Of a stretch of DNA of 6,612 nt, positions 1-6,469 are shown piece by piece. Source of the DNA: Candidatus Sumerlaeota bacterium (lineage in GTDB: Bacteria; Sumerlaeota; Sumerlaeia; MWCT01; JAGHBZ01); contig JAGHBZ010000016.1 of assembly GCA_021160705.1 (NCBI GenBank), forward strand, positions 1 through 6,612, given 5' to 3'. The position numbers and the translations under genes are program-made. The notes beneath the pieces were generated by a model, which did not search any database, was not told the origin of the DNA, and saw only the letters and a program-made list of their open reading frames with translations. The stretch's first letter is position 1. Every line of letters starts with the position of its first letter.

Positions 1-95
1 GGAGATAAACATTATTTCCGGGGATTCCTGGTTGGAAGCCCTCTAAATCCCGAAGATTAGAGCTGCCCCCTTTGTTTTAAACGCTGGAGTTCATT
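1..95. other. Region downstream of hemA, no complete gene
   Basis: On the minus strand, two bases after the hemA stop, an ATG (94-92) opens a five-codon frame, MNSSV, that ends at TAA (79-77). The same frame then stays open to the window edge. Another ATG at 12-10 (M-F-I-S) runs off the edge and could start the next gene, but it has no clear ribosome binding site. A small hairpin lies at 41-62. I see no T-rich intrinsic terminator on the minus strand, so transcription may continue into a gene outside the window. Confidence 0.5.
41..62. repeat. Small inverted repeat (hairpin) downstream of hemA
   Basis: CTCTAAATC at 41-49 pairs with GATTAGAG at 55-62 as an 8-bp stem with one bulged base. On the minus strand the loop is TTCGG, similar to stable UUCG-type tetraloops. 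In the minus-strand direction no T-run follows, so it does not look like an intrinsic terminator for hemA. It could be an RNA 3'-end or processing structure, or chance. Confidence 0.3.
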
Positions 96-1394
96 TCATT
101 TATTATGCTTTTTCTCTCTTTCCGGAACAGCGAAGAGCTCATTAAGGATTTCAGCGTAATGGAATCCCATCCCATTTGAGGCTAATTGTTTTATCCGTTT
201 CACGGGTTGGTGAGCAATCTTGTTAGCAATTGAGCGGGTAAACTGACGGAAATACTCCTCCTGTTCAGGCGTCAGTTCCGTGCCCAGAAGAGCACGAAGA
301 CGATTTATCTCATCAGCGCATTGTTTTTCAATGTGATGCCGAAGAGCTATTATTGCGGGCTTGACATTATGGGTTGCCAGCCAGTGGCAAAATTTCTCAG
401 TTTCTTTTTTTGTCATTTCTTCTATTCGCTCTGCTACTTTTCGGCGAGCCTCTATATTTTTATCCACAATATTCTTCAGGTCATCAATGTTAAATAGCGT
501 TACGCCGTTAATAGCCCGAACCTCAGGGTCAACATCACGTGGCACCGCAATGTCAATAATCATCAAAGGGCGAAACCCACGCTGTTTCATTATCTCCTCC
601 ATTTGCTCCCGATAGATGAGACAATGAGGTGCATCAGTAGAGGTCAGCACAATGTCTGCGTCTATCAGACATTTCAGGGCGAAGTTAAACTCTACGGGTT
701 TAGTATATGGTATATGTTTAGCAAATGATTTAGCCCGTGCCAGATCACGGCTGGCAATATAGAGCTGTGCAGAGGTGTTTTCTACTAACCGACGTGCAGC
801 CAGCTTGTTCATCTTACCGGTGCCGATGAGGACAATTGTTTTTCCATCAAGGGATTGGAAATGCTCAAATATTAGATTTACAGCGGCAAAAGGAACTGAC
901 ACCGTGCCTTTACCAATATCGGTTTGCGCCCTGATTCGCTTGCCAAAACCAATCGCATACTCAAATAGCTTATTGAGCACCGTCCCGGCACTCTTACACT
1001 GGCGAGCGAGCTGGATTGCTTGCTTCACCTGTCCAAGTATTTGAGGCTCACCGAGAATCATTGAGTCTATACTGGCAGAAACTCTAAACAGATGGCGGAT
1101 GGCTTCTGCATTGCGAAGATTATAGATATATTTATTATAATGGGAAAGTTGAGTATGCGCGTGCTCTTTAGGCAAAAAAGTCATAATTGATGCCTGCCCT
1201 ATGCTGGACTCCTGCTCTGCCACTACATATAGCTCCAGACGATTGCAGGTATTGAGAATGGCTGATTCACGAATTCCAGCAAGCTCACATAAACGCAAAA
1301 GAATGGACTCCTGTTTGTGCCGCGTCAGTGCAAACTGTTCCCTTACCTCCACCGGCGCGGTACTATGACTTATGCCTTCTACTCCTATTATCAT
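96..1394 (-). CDS. hemA: Glutamyl-tRNA reductase
   Basis: This is the NADPH-dependent enzyme that reduces glutamyl-tRNA(Glu) to glutamate-1-semialdehyde, the first committed step of the C5 route to 5-aminolevulinate, haem and other tetrapyrroles, in the cytoplasm. The 432-residue length is normal. The N-terminal catalytic domain starts with the family pattern GISHSTAPVEVRE (7-19) and has NTCNRLE (48-54) with the catalytic Cys50. SMILGEPQILGQVK lies at 111-124. A Rossmann NADPH site follows, with GTGKM at 191-195. The last part (from about 300) is the long spinal helix and dimerisation domain, including a FNIDDLK-type stretch. The ATG at 1394 is chosen because family homology begins at once. 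It has no good Shine-Dalgarno. An 11-codon frame (1426-1391) overlaps this start as ATGA, so coupled translation is possible. The gene lies 105 bp after a secreted hydrolase gene. No hemC, hemB or hemL is in view. All key residues seen are intact. Confidence 0.97.
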   Translation of the reverse strand: MIIGVEGISHSTAPVEVREQFALTRHKQESILLRLCELAGIRESAILNTCNRLELYVVAEQESSIGQASIMTFLPKEHAHTQLSHYNKYIYNLRNAEAIRHLFRVSASIDSMILGEPQILGQVKQAIQLARQCKSAGTVLNKLFEYAIGFGKRIRAQTDIGKGTVSVPFAAVNLIFEHFQSLDGKTIVLIGTGKMNKLAARRLVENTSAQLYIASRDLARAKSFAKHIPYTKPVEFNFALKCLIDADIVLTSTDAPHCLIYREQMEEIMKQRGFRPLMIIDIAVPRDVDPEVRAINGVTLFNIDDLKNIVDKNIEARRKVAERIEEMTKKETEKFCHWLATHNVKPAIIALRHHIEKQCADEINRLRALLGTELTPEQEEYFRQFTRSIANKIAHQPVKRIKQLASNGMGFHYAEILNELFAVPEREKKHNK

Positions 1395-1499
1395 CTTGAT
1401 GTGAGCAATGTCCTGAATACTCTCATTATGTCATTAATTCACTTTCAAAAGTATTTTAAAAGAACCTGCTTGCCAATTGCCAGATTTTTCTTTTTTAGC

Positions 1500-2390
1500 T
1501 CAATTATAATATTTGAACAGACGGTCAATATTGTAAAGATGGTCCATATGGTCAGCGGCAGTCTCGCCAGAATATCCCCAGATATGTAGCCCCCCTTTTT
1601 CAAACGACCTGATTAATTTCATACCACGCTCATCTTTACGTGGAGCGGGTAACGTCTTGAATGTTCCGCCAACTGATTTTACCAGATAATTAGTAGTTTC
1701 AGTAGTGCTGGCATAGGTAGGGGGCTTAATAGAAGAGTGTGTCAGTACAAAAGTCTTTTTCCCCCTAACAGCGTCAAGTGCAAATTTTTTGAATGGTTCA
1801 AGCTGTGCAGGAACTACAGTTCTTTGAACAGGATTATCAAAACTACAATGAAGACCATCGGCAAGTGCAACAAAATTGATGAGTCGATAATCTTCGGGAC
1901 GACGTAATATTTCTCTAATTGCCCCATAACCGGCGCTGAATCCAGAGAGACCGATTTTGTGCCATTGCGCATCGTCAGCTATGGCGTGATTTGATTTTAA
2001 TATTTGAAGAACTTCAGTGAGTATCTGTTGAAATCGCCCGGACTCTTTAAATAAGCGCGAGTATGCACTGCTGAACCCACCAGGACTCACTACCAACAGC
2101 ACACACTTGCGCTGAGCATCTTCCAGCTTTTGTTCCACGAGCCAGCCAGCACCGTGAAAATGTATAAGCAAACTCAATTCCTTTGCGGACGAATCAAATT
2201 TTTCCGGAAGATAAATTTCGCCCAGACTACTTTGAAACGTCTTACCTTTAAGTTGTCGGCGGGCTGGGGGGATTATCTTTCGTTCCGGTGTTACTGGAGT
2301 GGGTGAGGTAGTTTCTTCAGCAAAACAAAAGATAACCAGGGGAGATACCAGCAGAATCACTATTAGTAATAGGAATATTGCGTTTCGCAT
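1500..2390 (-). CDS. Secreted alpha/beta-hydrolase (serine hydrolase/esterase-like)
   Basis: A 296-residue exported protein of the alpha/beta-hydrolase fold; the substrate is unknown. Residues 1-24 form a Sec signal peptide: MRN, a long Leu/Ile/Val core, then CFA before EE (likely cleavage after Ala24). A short Thr/Pro-rich linker follows (27-42). LLIHFHGAG (74-82) fits the HG oxyanion-hole loop after strand 3. GFSAGYG (150-156) is the G-x-S-x-G nucleophile elbow, giving Ser152 as nucleophile. ALADGLH (175-181) and DHMDHLYNID (280-289) are plausible acid and histidine sites (Asp178; His281 or His284). The product probably acts in the periplasm or outside the cell as an esterase, depolymerase or acyl hydrolase; a polyhydroxybutyrate-depolymerase or feruloyl-esterase-like role is possible but not shown. 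The ATG at 2390 is supported by GAGGAG eight bases upstream and by the signal peptide. It precedes hemA on the same strand with a 105-bp gap and may be co-transcribed with it. Confidence 0.82.
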   Translation of the reverse strand: MRNAIFLLLIVILLVSPLVIFCFAEETTSPTPVTPERKIIPPARRQLKGKTFQSSLGEIYLPEKFDSSAKELSLLIHFHGAGWLVEQKLEDAQRKCVLLVVSPGGFSSAYSRLFKESGRFQQILTEVLQILKSNHAIADDAQWHKIGLSGFSAGYGAIREILRRPEDYRLINFVALADGLHCSFDNPVQRTVVPAQLEPFKKFALDAVRGKKTFVLTHSSIKPPTYASTTETTNYLVKSVGGTFKTLPAPRKDERGMKLIRSFEKGGLHIWGYSGETAADHMDHLYNIDRLFKYYN

Positions 2391-2578
2391 AGTAGCAACT
2401 CCTCAAAAATTTATGTATAATTGTTTTTATCCTTTTCTGAATTTTGCAACTGAAAAGTGATTGTAGTGCGTCTTATCGCAAAATAGGAGGCAATAATCCC
2501 CTTTACCGTTCTGTTCCGCTTTTTATTGAGATGATAGGGATGGTATATATTAGGCACATTTATATTGCTGAAAGAAAA
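2391..2578. other. Intergenic gap separating two likely transcription units
   Basis: This 188-bp gap is the longest between genes inside the cluster. Its half next to the hydrolase gene is AT-rich. It offers a weak promoter-like pair on the minus strand, TTCAGA and TATACA about 16 bases apart, just upstream of the hydrolase ribosome binding site. I see no hairpin with a T-run after the NUDIX stop. An 18-codon frame starting MCLIYT lacks a ribosome binding site and is not called. A promoter here is inferred mainly from the gap and base composition. Confidence 0.4.
2399..2404 (-). promoter_or_regulatory. Shine-Dalgarno of the secreted hydrolase gene
   Basis: The minus strand reads GAGGAG, then eight bases, then the ATG at 2390. 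This is a strong, well-spaced ribosome binding site and supports that start, which also gives a complete signal peptide. Confidence 0.8.
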
Positions 2579-3010
2579 TTATGATGGTGGATGTGATTGC
2601 AGATACTCAAAAAGACGACGTAGCCCTTCTTTATTTGCATCCCAGTAAAGGTAGTTAACTCCCTCATTGAACGGAACCCACATATACGCCGTATGTTCTG
2701 AGCTTAAGTGAATTCTTTCCTCCCTGGTCTGGGCACCGAACACAAATTCCCTGAAGGACGTACCATTTTTATCAAATTCAAAAACGTAACAGGGCTCAGA
2801 AAGGAGATTTACCTCTCTGAGCCCGGTTTCTTCAAGGATTTCACGTCTTGCTGCCTGTGTTAATGACTCATTGTTCTCCACGCTACCAGTGATGGGTTGC
2901 CAGTATCCGCCTAATTGTTTATTTCGCCGCAATAACAGGAAGAGAATATCCTGGTTATGTTCATTAACTCTATATACAAAGACTGCGATTTTGTTAACTT
3001 TACCACTCAT
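2579..3010 (-). CDS. NUDIX hydrolase, NudB-like (nucleoside triphosphate pyrophosphohydrolase family)
   Basis: A complete 143-residue single-domain NUDIX enzyme. The Nudix box spans residues 42-64 and matches G-x5-E-x7-REUxEExGU exactly: Gly42, Glu48, Arg56-Glu57, Glu60-Glu61, Gly63 and Leu64, so the metal-binding glutamates are all present. GYWQPITGSVE (35-45) just before and within the box, and SSEHTAYMWVP (103-113) after it, resemble E. coli NudB (FWQSVTGSVE and TEHLAYKWLD, from memory). NudB is a dihydroneopterin triphosphate pyrophosphatase of folate synthesis that also acts on dATP. The exact substrate here cannot be read from sequence, so I give no gene symbol. The protein is cytoplasmic. 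Its ATG lies inside the last codons of the DUF4384/PEGA gene (11-bp overlap) and its own ribosome binding site is weak, which suggests translation coupled to that gene. The third gene of the likely uvrB operon. Confidence 0.9.
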   Translation of the reverse strand: MSGKVNKIAVFVYRVNEHNQDILFLLLRRNKQLGGYWQPITGSVENNESLTQAARREILEETGLREVNLLSEPCYVFEFDKNGTSFREFVFGAQTREERIHLSSEHTAYMWVPFNEGVNYLYWDANKEGLRRLFEYLQSHPPS

Positions 3011-4121
3011 TTTCTATTGGCTCGGTTCTCACAGATGGCACCTCACGAGGTGGAGTTTGTTCCTCTTTGTACATCTGGATTGGTTTCTCCCTTTCAAATT
3101 CATTTTTCTCGCGAGGTGGTCTCTTTTTTTTATATTCTTTCTTTGAGCGTTCACGTGGTGCCTCATACCGCCAATATGGATATTTTCGTTCCAGGTCAGC
3201 ATAAATATATGAGCGTTCACCCCTGCTCACATACACGCGTTCTCTCCAATCATAATAGCCCGACTTGGTAAGACGAATGGAGTGCCATCCAGTACGAACT
3301 GAAATAGTTTTGGGTGTTTTGCCTTTGTATGAACCATCAACATAAATTCGTGCCCGTGATGGTGAGGAGCGGAGCACAAGGTAGCCGTAGCCCGGATGAA
3401 ACCAATAATCATACTCATCATACCAATCATAAGGCTCCCAGTAGCTTGGACGCACATAAATCGTCGTTATATCTTCAGCATAACCGTAATACGGATAAGG
3501 CGGTGGAGGGACAGGTTCAATTGTCCTATAACGTGGTTGTGCTTCTATTTTTCCTGGTGCACGTTCCCTGGAGGTCGTGCCTTTTTGTGCCTGTTTCTTC
3601 AACTCTCGTATGACACTTTCTGGACCTTTCTCTACCAGTGGAAATGGTTCTTGCGGGCTGAATCGATAATATCGGCTTAAAAACCGATATTTCCTGCGCA
3701 CCGCAATGATGTGTAAGGTTTCTCTTCCGGTTGGTCCTGTAATTCTAAGGTCATAGCGATAGTCAGGGATACTATATCTTATATGAGCACGAACAAAATT
3801 GTCTCTATCGTACCAGTTGGGGAATAGTAAACGCGTAGCACCGCTCGGGTCAATATCGTAGATATAAACGTAGGCATCTCGGTTCGCACGAAAATATATT
3901 CTTATACTATCGCCTATATAATAAGTTCTTCTGTCAGTCCAGATTTCCACATTGAAATTGTGGCTATAGGTCGGAAAGATTTCTATGGCTTTTGGCTCGG
4001 GTTCAATTCCGGTCTCTTCCTGAACCGCCAGCGCTATCGTCCCTACGCTCAGAAGCAAGAACACAAAAACCATTAGTCCGATGTATCCTGGTGTGAGATA
4101 TTTTTTTATATTCCTACACAT
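3000..4121 (-). CDS. Secreted DUF4384 and PEGA domain protein with aromatic linker and charged tail
   Basis: A 373-residue exported protein of unknown function. A basic start followed by a hydrophobic stretch (about 12-32) ends in ALA before VQEE, a likely signal peptide cleaved after Ala32. Residues about 55-145 match the DUF4384 pattern: an IWTDRRTYYIGDSIRIYF-like opening, DAYVYIYDIDPSGATRLLFPN in the middle (82-102), then a strand ending HIIAVR. A linker (about 146-245) holds PVPPPPYPYYGY and then a dense run of Tyr and Trp (222-247). The PEGA domain covers about 247-311: LRSSPSRARIYVDG, then YKGKTP, then GWHSIRLTKSGY, the usual small beta-sandwich associated with surface or envelope proteins. 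The tail (312-373) is rich in Lys, Arg, Glu and Pro and is probably disordered. The protein likely sits in the periplasm or at the cell surface; a role in envelope binding or assembly is inference. The start is fixed by a near-perfect ribosome binding site. It follows uvrB by 42 bp and overlaps the NUDIX gene. Confidence 0.87.
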   Translation of the reverse strand: MCRNIKKYLTPGYIGLMVFVFLLLSVGTIALAVQEETGIEPEPKAIEIFPTYSHNFNVEIWTDRRTYYIGDSIRIYFRANRDAYVYIYDIDPSGATRLLFPNWYDRDNFVRAHIRYSIPDYRYDLRITGPTGRETLHIIAVRRKYRFLSRYYRFSPQEPFPLVEKGPESVIRELKKQAQKGTTSRERAPGKIEAQPRYRTIEPVPPPPYPYYGYAEDITTIYVRPSYWEPYDWYDEYDYWFHPGYGYLVLRSSPSRARIYVDGSYKGKTPKTISVRTGWHSIRLTKSGYYDWRERVYVSRGERSYIYADLERKYPYWRYEAPRERSKKEYKKKRPPREKNEFEREKPIQMYKEEQTPPREVPSVRTEPIENEW

Positions 4122-4125
4122 TATT

Positions 4126-4134
4126 CCACCTCCT
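4126..4134 (-). promoter_or_regulatory. Near-perfect Shine-Dalgarno of the DUF4384/PEGA gene
   Basis: The minus strand reads AGGAGGTGG, with seven bases between AGGAGG and the ATG at 4121. This nearly complete complement to the 16S rRNA 3' end is the strongest ribosome binding site in the window. It fixes the start and suggests efficient independent initiation within a shared uvrB transcript. Confidence 0.88.
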
Positions 4135-4163
4135 ATGATTTATTGGTGATAACAACAATTCAT

Positions 4164-6257
4164 TTAATAAGACCTCCGTCTTCTTCGTCGGGTTTGTCTC
4201 GCAGAATTAACACTCCCTGAACCTGCCTGATAAACAGTAGCTTCTTTAAGCTTAGCCTCAAGGGCAAAAATCTGGTCTCTAATGAGAGCTGCATTTTCAA
4301 ATTCAAGAGCACGTGCTTTCTGTCGCATTTCACGACGCAACTCCGCAATCTTCCTCGGAATCTCATCCAGCGGGATATATTCAGCAACCTCCTCTTTGAC
4401 TTTGGGTACTGTGACATAGTCCGCTTCATACACGGTGTCCAGAATGGTCTTGATAGATTTTTTAATGCTTTGCGGAGTGATATTGTGTTCACGATTATAC
4501 GCCGACTGAACTCGACGGCGTCGTTCAGTCTCGGCAATGGTAGTGCGAATTGAGTCGGTCATTTGGTCAGCATATAAAATCACTGTGCCATTGACGTTTC
4601 GCGCTGCACGTCCACAAGTCTGAATCAATGATGTGGTCGAACGCAAGAATCCTTCTTTATCAGCATCCAGCACTGCCACCAACGAGACCTCTGGTAGGTC
4701 GAGTCCTTCTCTTAGTAAATTGATGCCAATGAGAACATCAAATTTCCCAAGACGCAAATCCCGGAGCAACTCCGTCCGTTCTATGGTTTCTATATCGGAA
4801 TGCAAATATTTTACTTTAAGCCCCAATGAGGCATAATATTCCGTCAGTTCTTCAGCCATACGTTTTGTCAGAGTGGTCACAAGCACACGCTCGTCTTTAG
4901 CCACGCGTTTACGGATTTCTTCCAGCAGGTCCTCCACCTGGTTAGTAGCGGGACGTACCTCAACCTTCGGCTCCATCAGTCCGGTTGGTCTGACCAGTTG
5001 TTCCACTACATTACCCCCGGATTTCTTGAGTTCATACTCAGCAGGAGTGGCAGAGACATAAATTACCTGATTCACTCGCAATTCAAATTCATCAAATCGT
5101 AAAGGACGGTTATCAAGCGCTGATGGGAGTCGGAATCCATACTCCACCAGAGTAAGTTTTCGCGACCTATCGCCTTCGTACATACCACGGAGTTGGGGCA
5201 CACAGATGTGGCTCTCGTCAATAAACATAAGATAATCAGGCGGGAAATAATCCAGTATGGTAAAAGGAGGCTCACCGGGTTTTCTGCCGCTCAAATGGCG
5301 TGAATAGTTTTCAATACCCACGCAGGTACCCATCTCCTCAAGCATCTCCAGGTCATAAAGGGTACGCTGTTCCAGACGTTTGGCTTCAAGGAGTTTGCCC
5401 ATTGCCTTTAACTCTTGTAACCGCTCGCTCAACTCCTGCCGTATTGATGCTATTGCCTCCTCTAACCTCGGGCGAGTCGTTACATAGTGACTTGATGGAT
5501 AAATTGCTACACGTCGGTATCGTCTCAAAGGTTTACCGGTGAAGGCATCAATCTCTACAAGTCGGTCAATGTAATCGCCAAAAAACTCAATCCGAATTGC
5601 TCTTCGGTCTTCATACGCTGGAAAAACATCTACTACATCACCCCTAACACGAAACTCACCACGATAAAAATCAACATCGTTTCGTTGATATAGCATATCA
5701 ACTAAATGTCGCAGGACATCATCCCGGCTAACTTTCATTCCTTCTTCCAGATACACAACCATAGAATAAAAATCATCCGGCGAGCCAATCCCATAGATGC
5801 ACGAAACACTGGCAACTATTATGACGTCCCGACGTTCAAGCAATGCACGGGTGGCTGCAAGTCGCATCTTATCCAGCTCGGAGTTTATCTGTGCGTCTTT
5901 TGCAATGTAGGTATCCGTCTCCGGTATATATGCCTCAGGCTGATAGTAATCATAATAACTCACAAAATATTCCACTGCATTGTGAGGAAAGAGCTCCTTA
6001 AACTCATGATACAATTGAGCGGCAAGCGTTTTATTTGGCGCAATAACCAGAGTCGGGCGATTTACCCTGGCTATCACATTTGCCATTGTGAATGTCTTTC
6101 CTGAACCAGTCACTCCGAGCAGTACCTGATGTTTCAGTCCCTGCTCTACACCAGTGCTGAGTTTCTCGATTGCCTGCGGCTGGTCACCACAGGGCTGATA
6201 TTCACTTACTAACTTAAATTCACCTGCTGTTATTTTATTTGTTATGGACATTTTCAT
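4164..6257 (-). CDS. uvrB: UvrABC excinuclease subunit B
   Basis: UvrB is the damage-verifying helicase-like subunit of bacterial nucleotide excision repair: UvrA loads it at lesions and it recruits UvrC for incision. The 697 residues are slightly longer than E. coli UvrB (673). Seen in order: the QPCGDQPQAI start motif (21-30); Walker A GVTGSGKT (48-55); the YYDYYQPEAYIP beta-hairpin (101-112), which clamps one DNA strand; the DFYRGEFRVRGDVVDVFPAYE domain (196-216); Walker B FIDESH (345-350); the helicase domain 2 stretch GINLLREGLDLPEVSLVA; motif VI QTCGRAARN; and the C-terminal UVR motif (about 632-667) that binds UvrC. After the UVR motif comes a short tail ending in six arginines and SY. 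The ATG at 6257 gives MKMS; Met3 (6251) is an alternative start. Neither has a Shine-Dalgarno, and a promoter-like pair ends five bases before the ATG, so a leaderless or nearly leaderless mRNA is possible. First gene of the likely operon with the PEGA and NUDIX genes. Confidence 0.98.
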   Translation of the reverse strand: MKMSITNKITAGEFKLVSEYQPCGDQPQAIEKLSTGVEQGLKHQVLLGVTGSGKTFTMANVIARVNRPTLVIAPNKTLAAQLYHEFKELFPHNAVEYFVSYYDYYQPEAYIPETDTYIAKDAQINSELDKMRLAATRALLERRDVIIVASVSCIYGIGSPDDFYSMVVYLEEGMKVSRDDVLRHLVDMLYQRNDVDFYRGEFRVRGDVVDVFPAYEDRRAIRIEFFGDYIDRLVEIDAFTGKPLRRYRRVAIYPSSHYVTTRPRLEEAIASIRQELSERLQELKAMGKLLEAKRLEQRTLYDLEMLEEMGTCVGIENYSRHLSGRKPGEPPFTILDYFPPDYLMFIDESHICVPQLRGMYEGDRSRKLTLVEYGFRLPSALDNRPLRFDEFELRVNQVIYVSATPAEYELKKSGGNVVEQLVRPTGLMEPKVEVRPATNQVEDLLEEIRKRVAKDERVLVTTLTKRMAEELTEYYASLGLKVKYLHSDIETIERTELLRDLRLGKFDVLIGINLLREGLDLPEVSLVAVLDADKEGFLRSTTSLIQTCGRAARNVNGTVILYADQMTDSIRTTIAETERRRRVQSAYNREHNITPQSIKKSIKTILDTVYEADYVTVPKVKEEVAEYIPLDEIPRKIAELRREMRQKARALEFENAALIRDQIFALEAKLKEATVYQAGSGSVNSARQTRRRRRRSY

Positions 6258-6262
6258 CTTAT

Positions 6263-6291
6263 ATTATGCCAGGAAGAAACTCTTAAAGCAA
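6263..6291 (-). promoter_or_regulatory. Candidate uvrB promoter abutting the start codon
   Basis: The minus strand has TTGCTT (6291-6286), a 17-base spacer, then CATAAT (6268-6263): three of six matches to TTGACA and five of six to TATAAT at the optimal spacing. Only five bases lie between CATAAT and the uvrB ATG, so transcription would begin at or within a few bases of the A of the start codon. The match is modest in AT-rich DNA; the position directly before uvrB is the main support. Confidence 0.42.
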
Positions 6292-6335
6292 GAGGATAAT
6301 ATTTACTCCTAAACCTTCTTGCTCATCAGGTAATT

Positions 6336-6350
6336 TTTTGAAATTCAAAA
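6336..6350. repeat. 15-bp palindrome upstream of uvrB (possible operator)
   Basis: TTTTGAA, one central A, then TTCAAAA form a perfect palindrome centred about 86 bases upstream of the uvrB ATG and about 45 bases upstream of the candidate -35 hexamer. An odd-length, symmetric, AT-rich site of this size could bind a dimeric regulator. It does not match the LexA boxes I know, and AT-rich palindromes arise by chance, so the operator reading is speculative. Confidence 0.3.
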
Positions 6351-6451
6351 TGTAGATAATGGAGGAGTCTCCAGCAAATTACAGTGCAATTGTGATACTT
6401 AAAGAAGATGGTGTATGTAAAATATCACAAGGAGCGGGTTTAAATTGCTCT

Positions 6452-6469
6452 TTCACGTAAAGACGTGAA
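6452..6469. repeat. Perfect 7-bp hairpin TTCACGT/ACGTGAA
   Basis: TTCACGT (6452-6458) and ACGTGAA (6463-6469) are exact inverted arms around a four-base loop, AAAG. On the plus strand a run of six T (about 6478-6483) follows roughly ten bases later, which is further than in a standard intrinsic terminator. The hairpin could be a weak plus-strand terminator, a protein-binding site or chance. It overlaps the TAA that ends the 33-codon plus-strand frame. Confidence 0.35.

Noticed and set aside
20..62. Possible tRNA-like fold from GGTTGGAAGCC and nearby stems
   Set aside because: The T-arm-like string lacks the TTC core, and no acceptor stem or anticodon arm can be formed at tRNA distances.
361..1044. 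Plus-strand reading frames of 84 and 89 codons opposite hemA
   Set aside because: They lie fully inside a well-recognised minus-strand gene, have no recognisable domain, and are shadows of its codon pattern.
1317..1589. 90-codon plus-strand frame spanning the hemA start and the hydrolase end
   Set aside because: It overlaps the coding ends of two supported genes and the AT-rich gap, with no recognisable motif or good ribosome binding site.
2871..3680. Several plus-strand frames and two minus-strand alternative frames across the NUDIX and PEGA genes
   Set aside because: They overlap the NUDIX gene with its complete Nudix box and the PEGA gene with its signal peptide and strong ribosome binding site; their translations show no domain.
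4122..4163. Seven-codon frame (MNCCYHQ) right after the uvrB stop
   Set aside because: Too short and without a ribosome binding site; the gap is better explained as the leader carrying the Shine-Dalgarno of the next gene.
4160..4537. 125-codon minus-strand frame overlapping the end of uvrB
   Set aside because: It is an alternative frame through the UVR domain coding region, which is clearly used by uvrB; the basic, low-quality translation is a shadow.
5706..6104. 132-codon plus-strand frame opposite the uvrB N-terminal region
   Set aside because: The opposite strand encodes invariant UvrB motifs (beta-hairpin, Walker A); the plus-strand product resembles no family I know.
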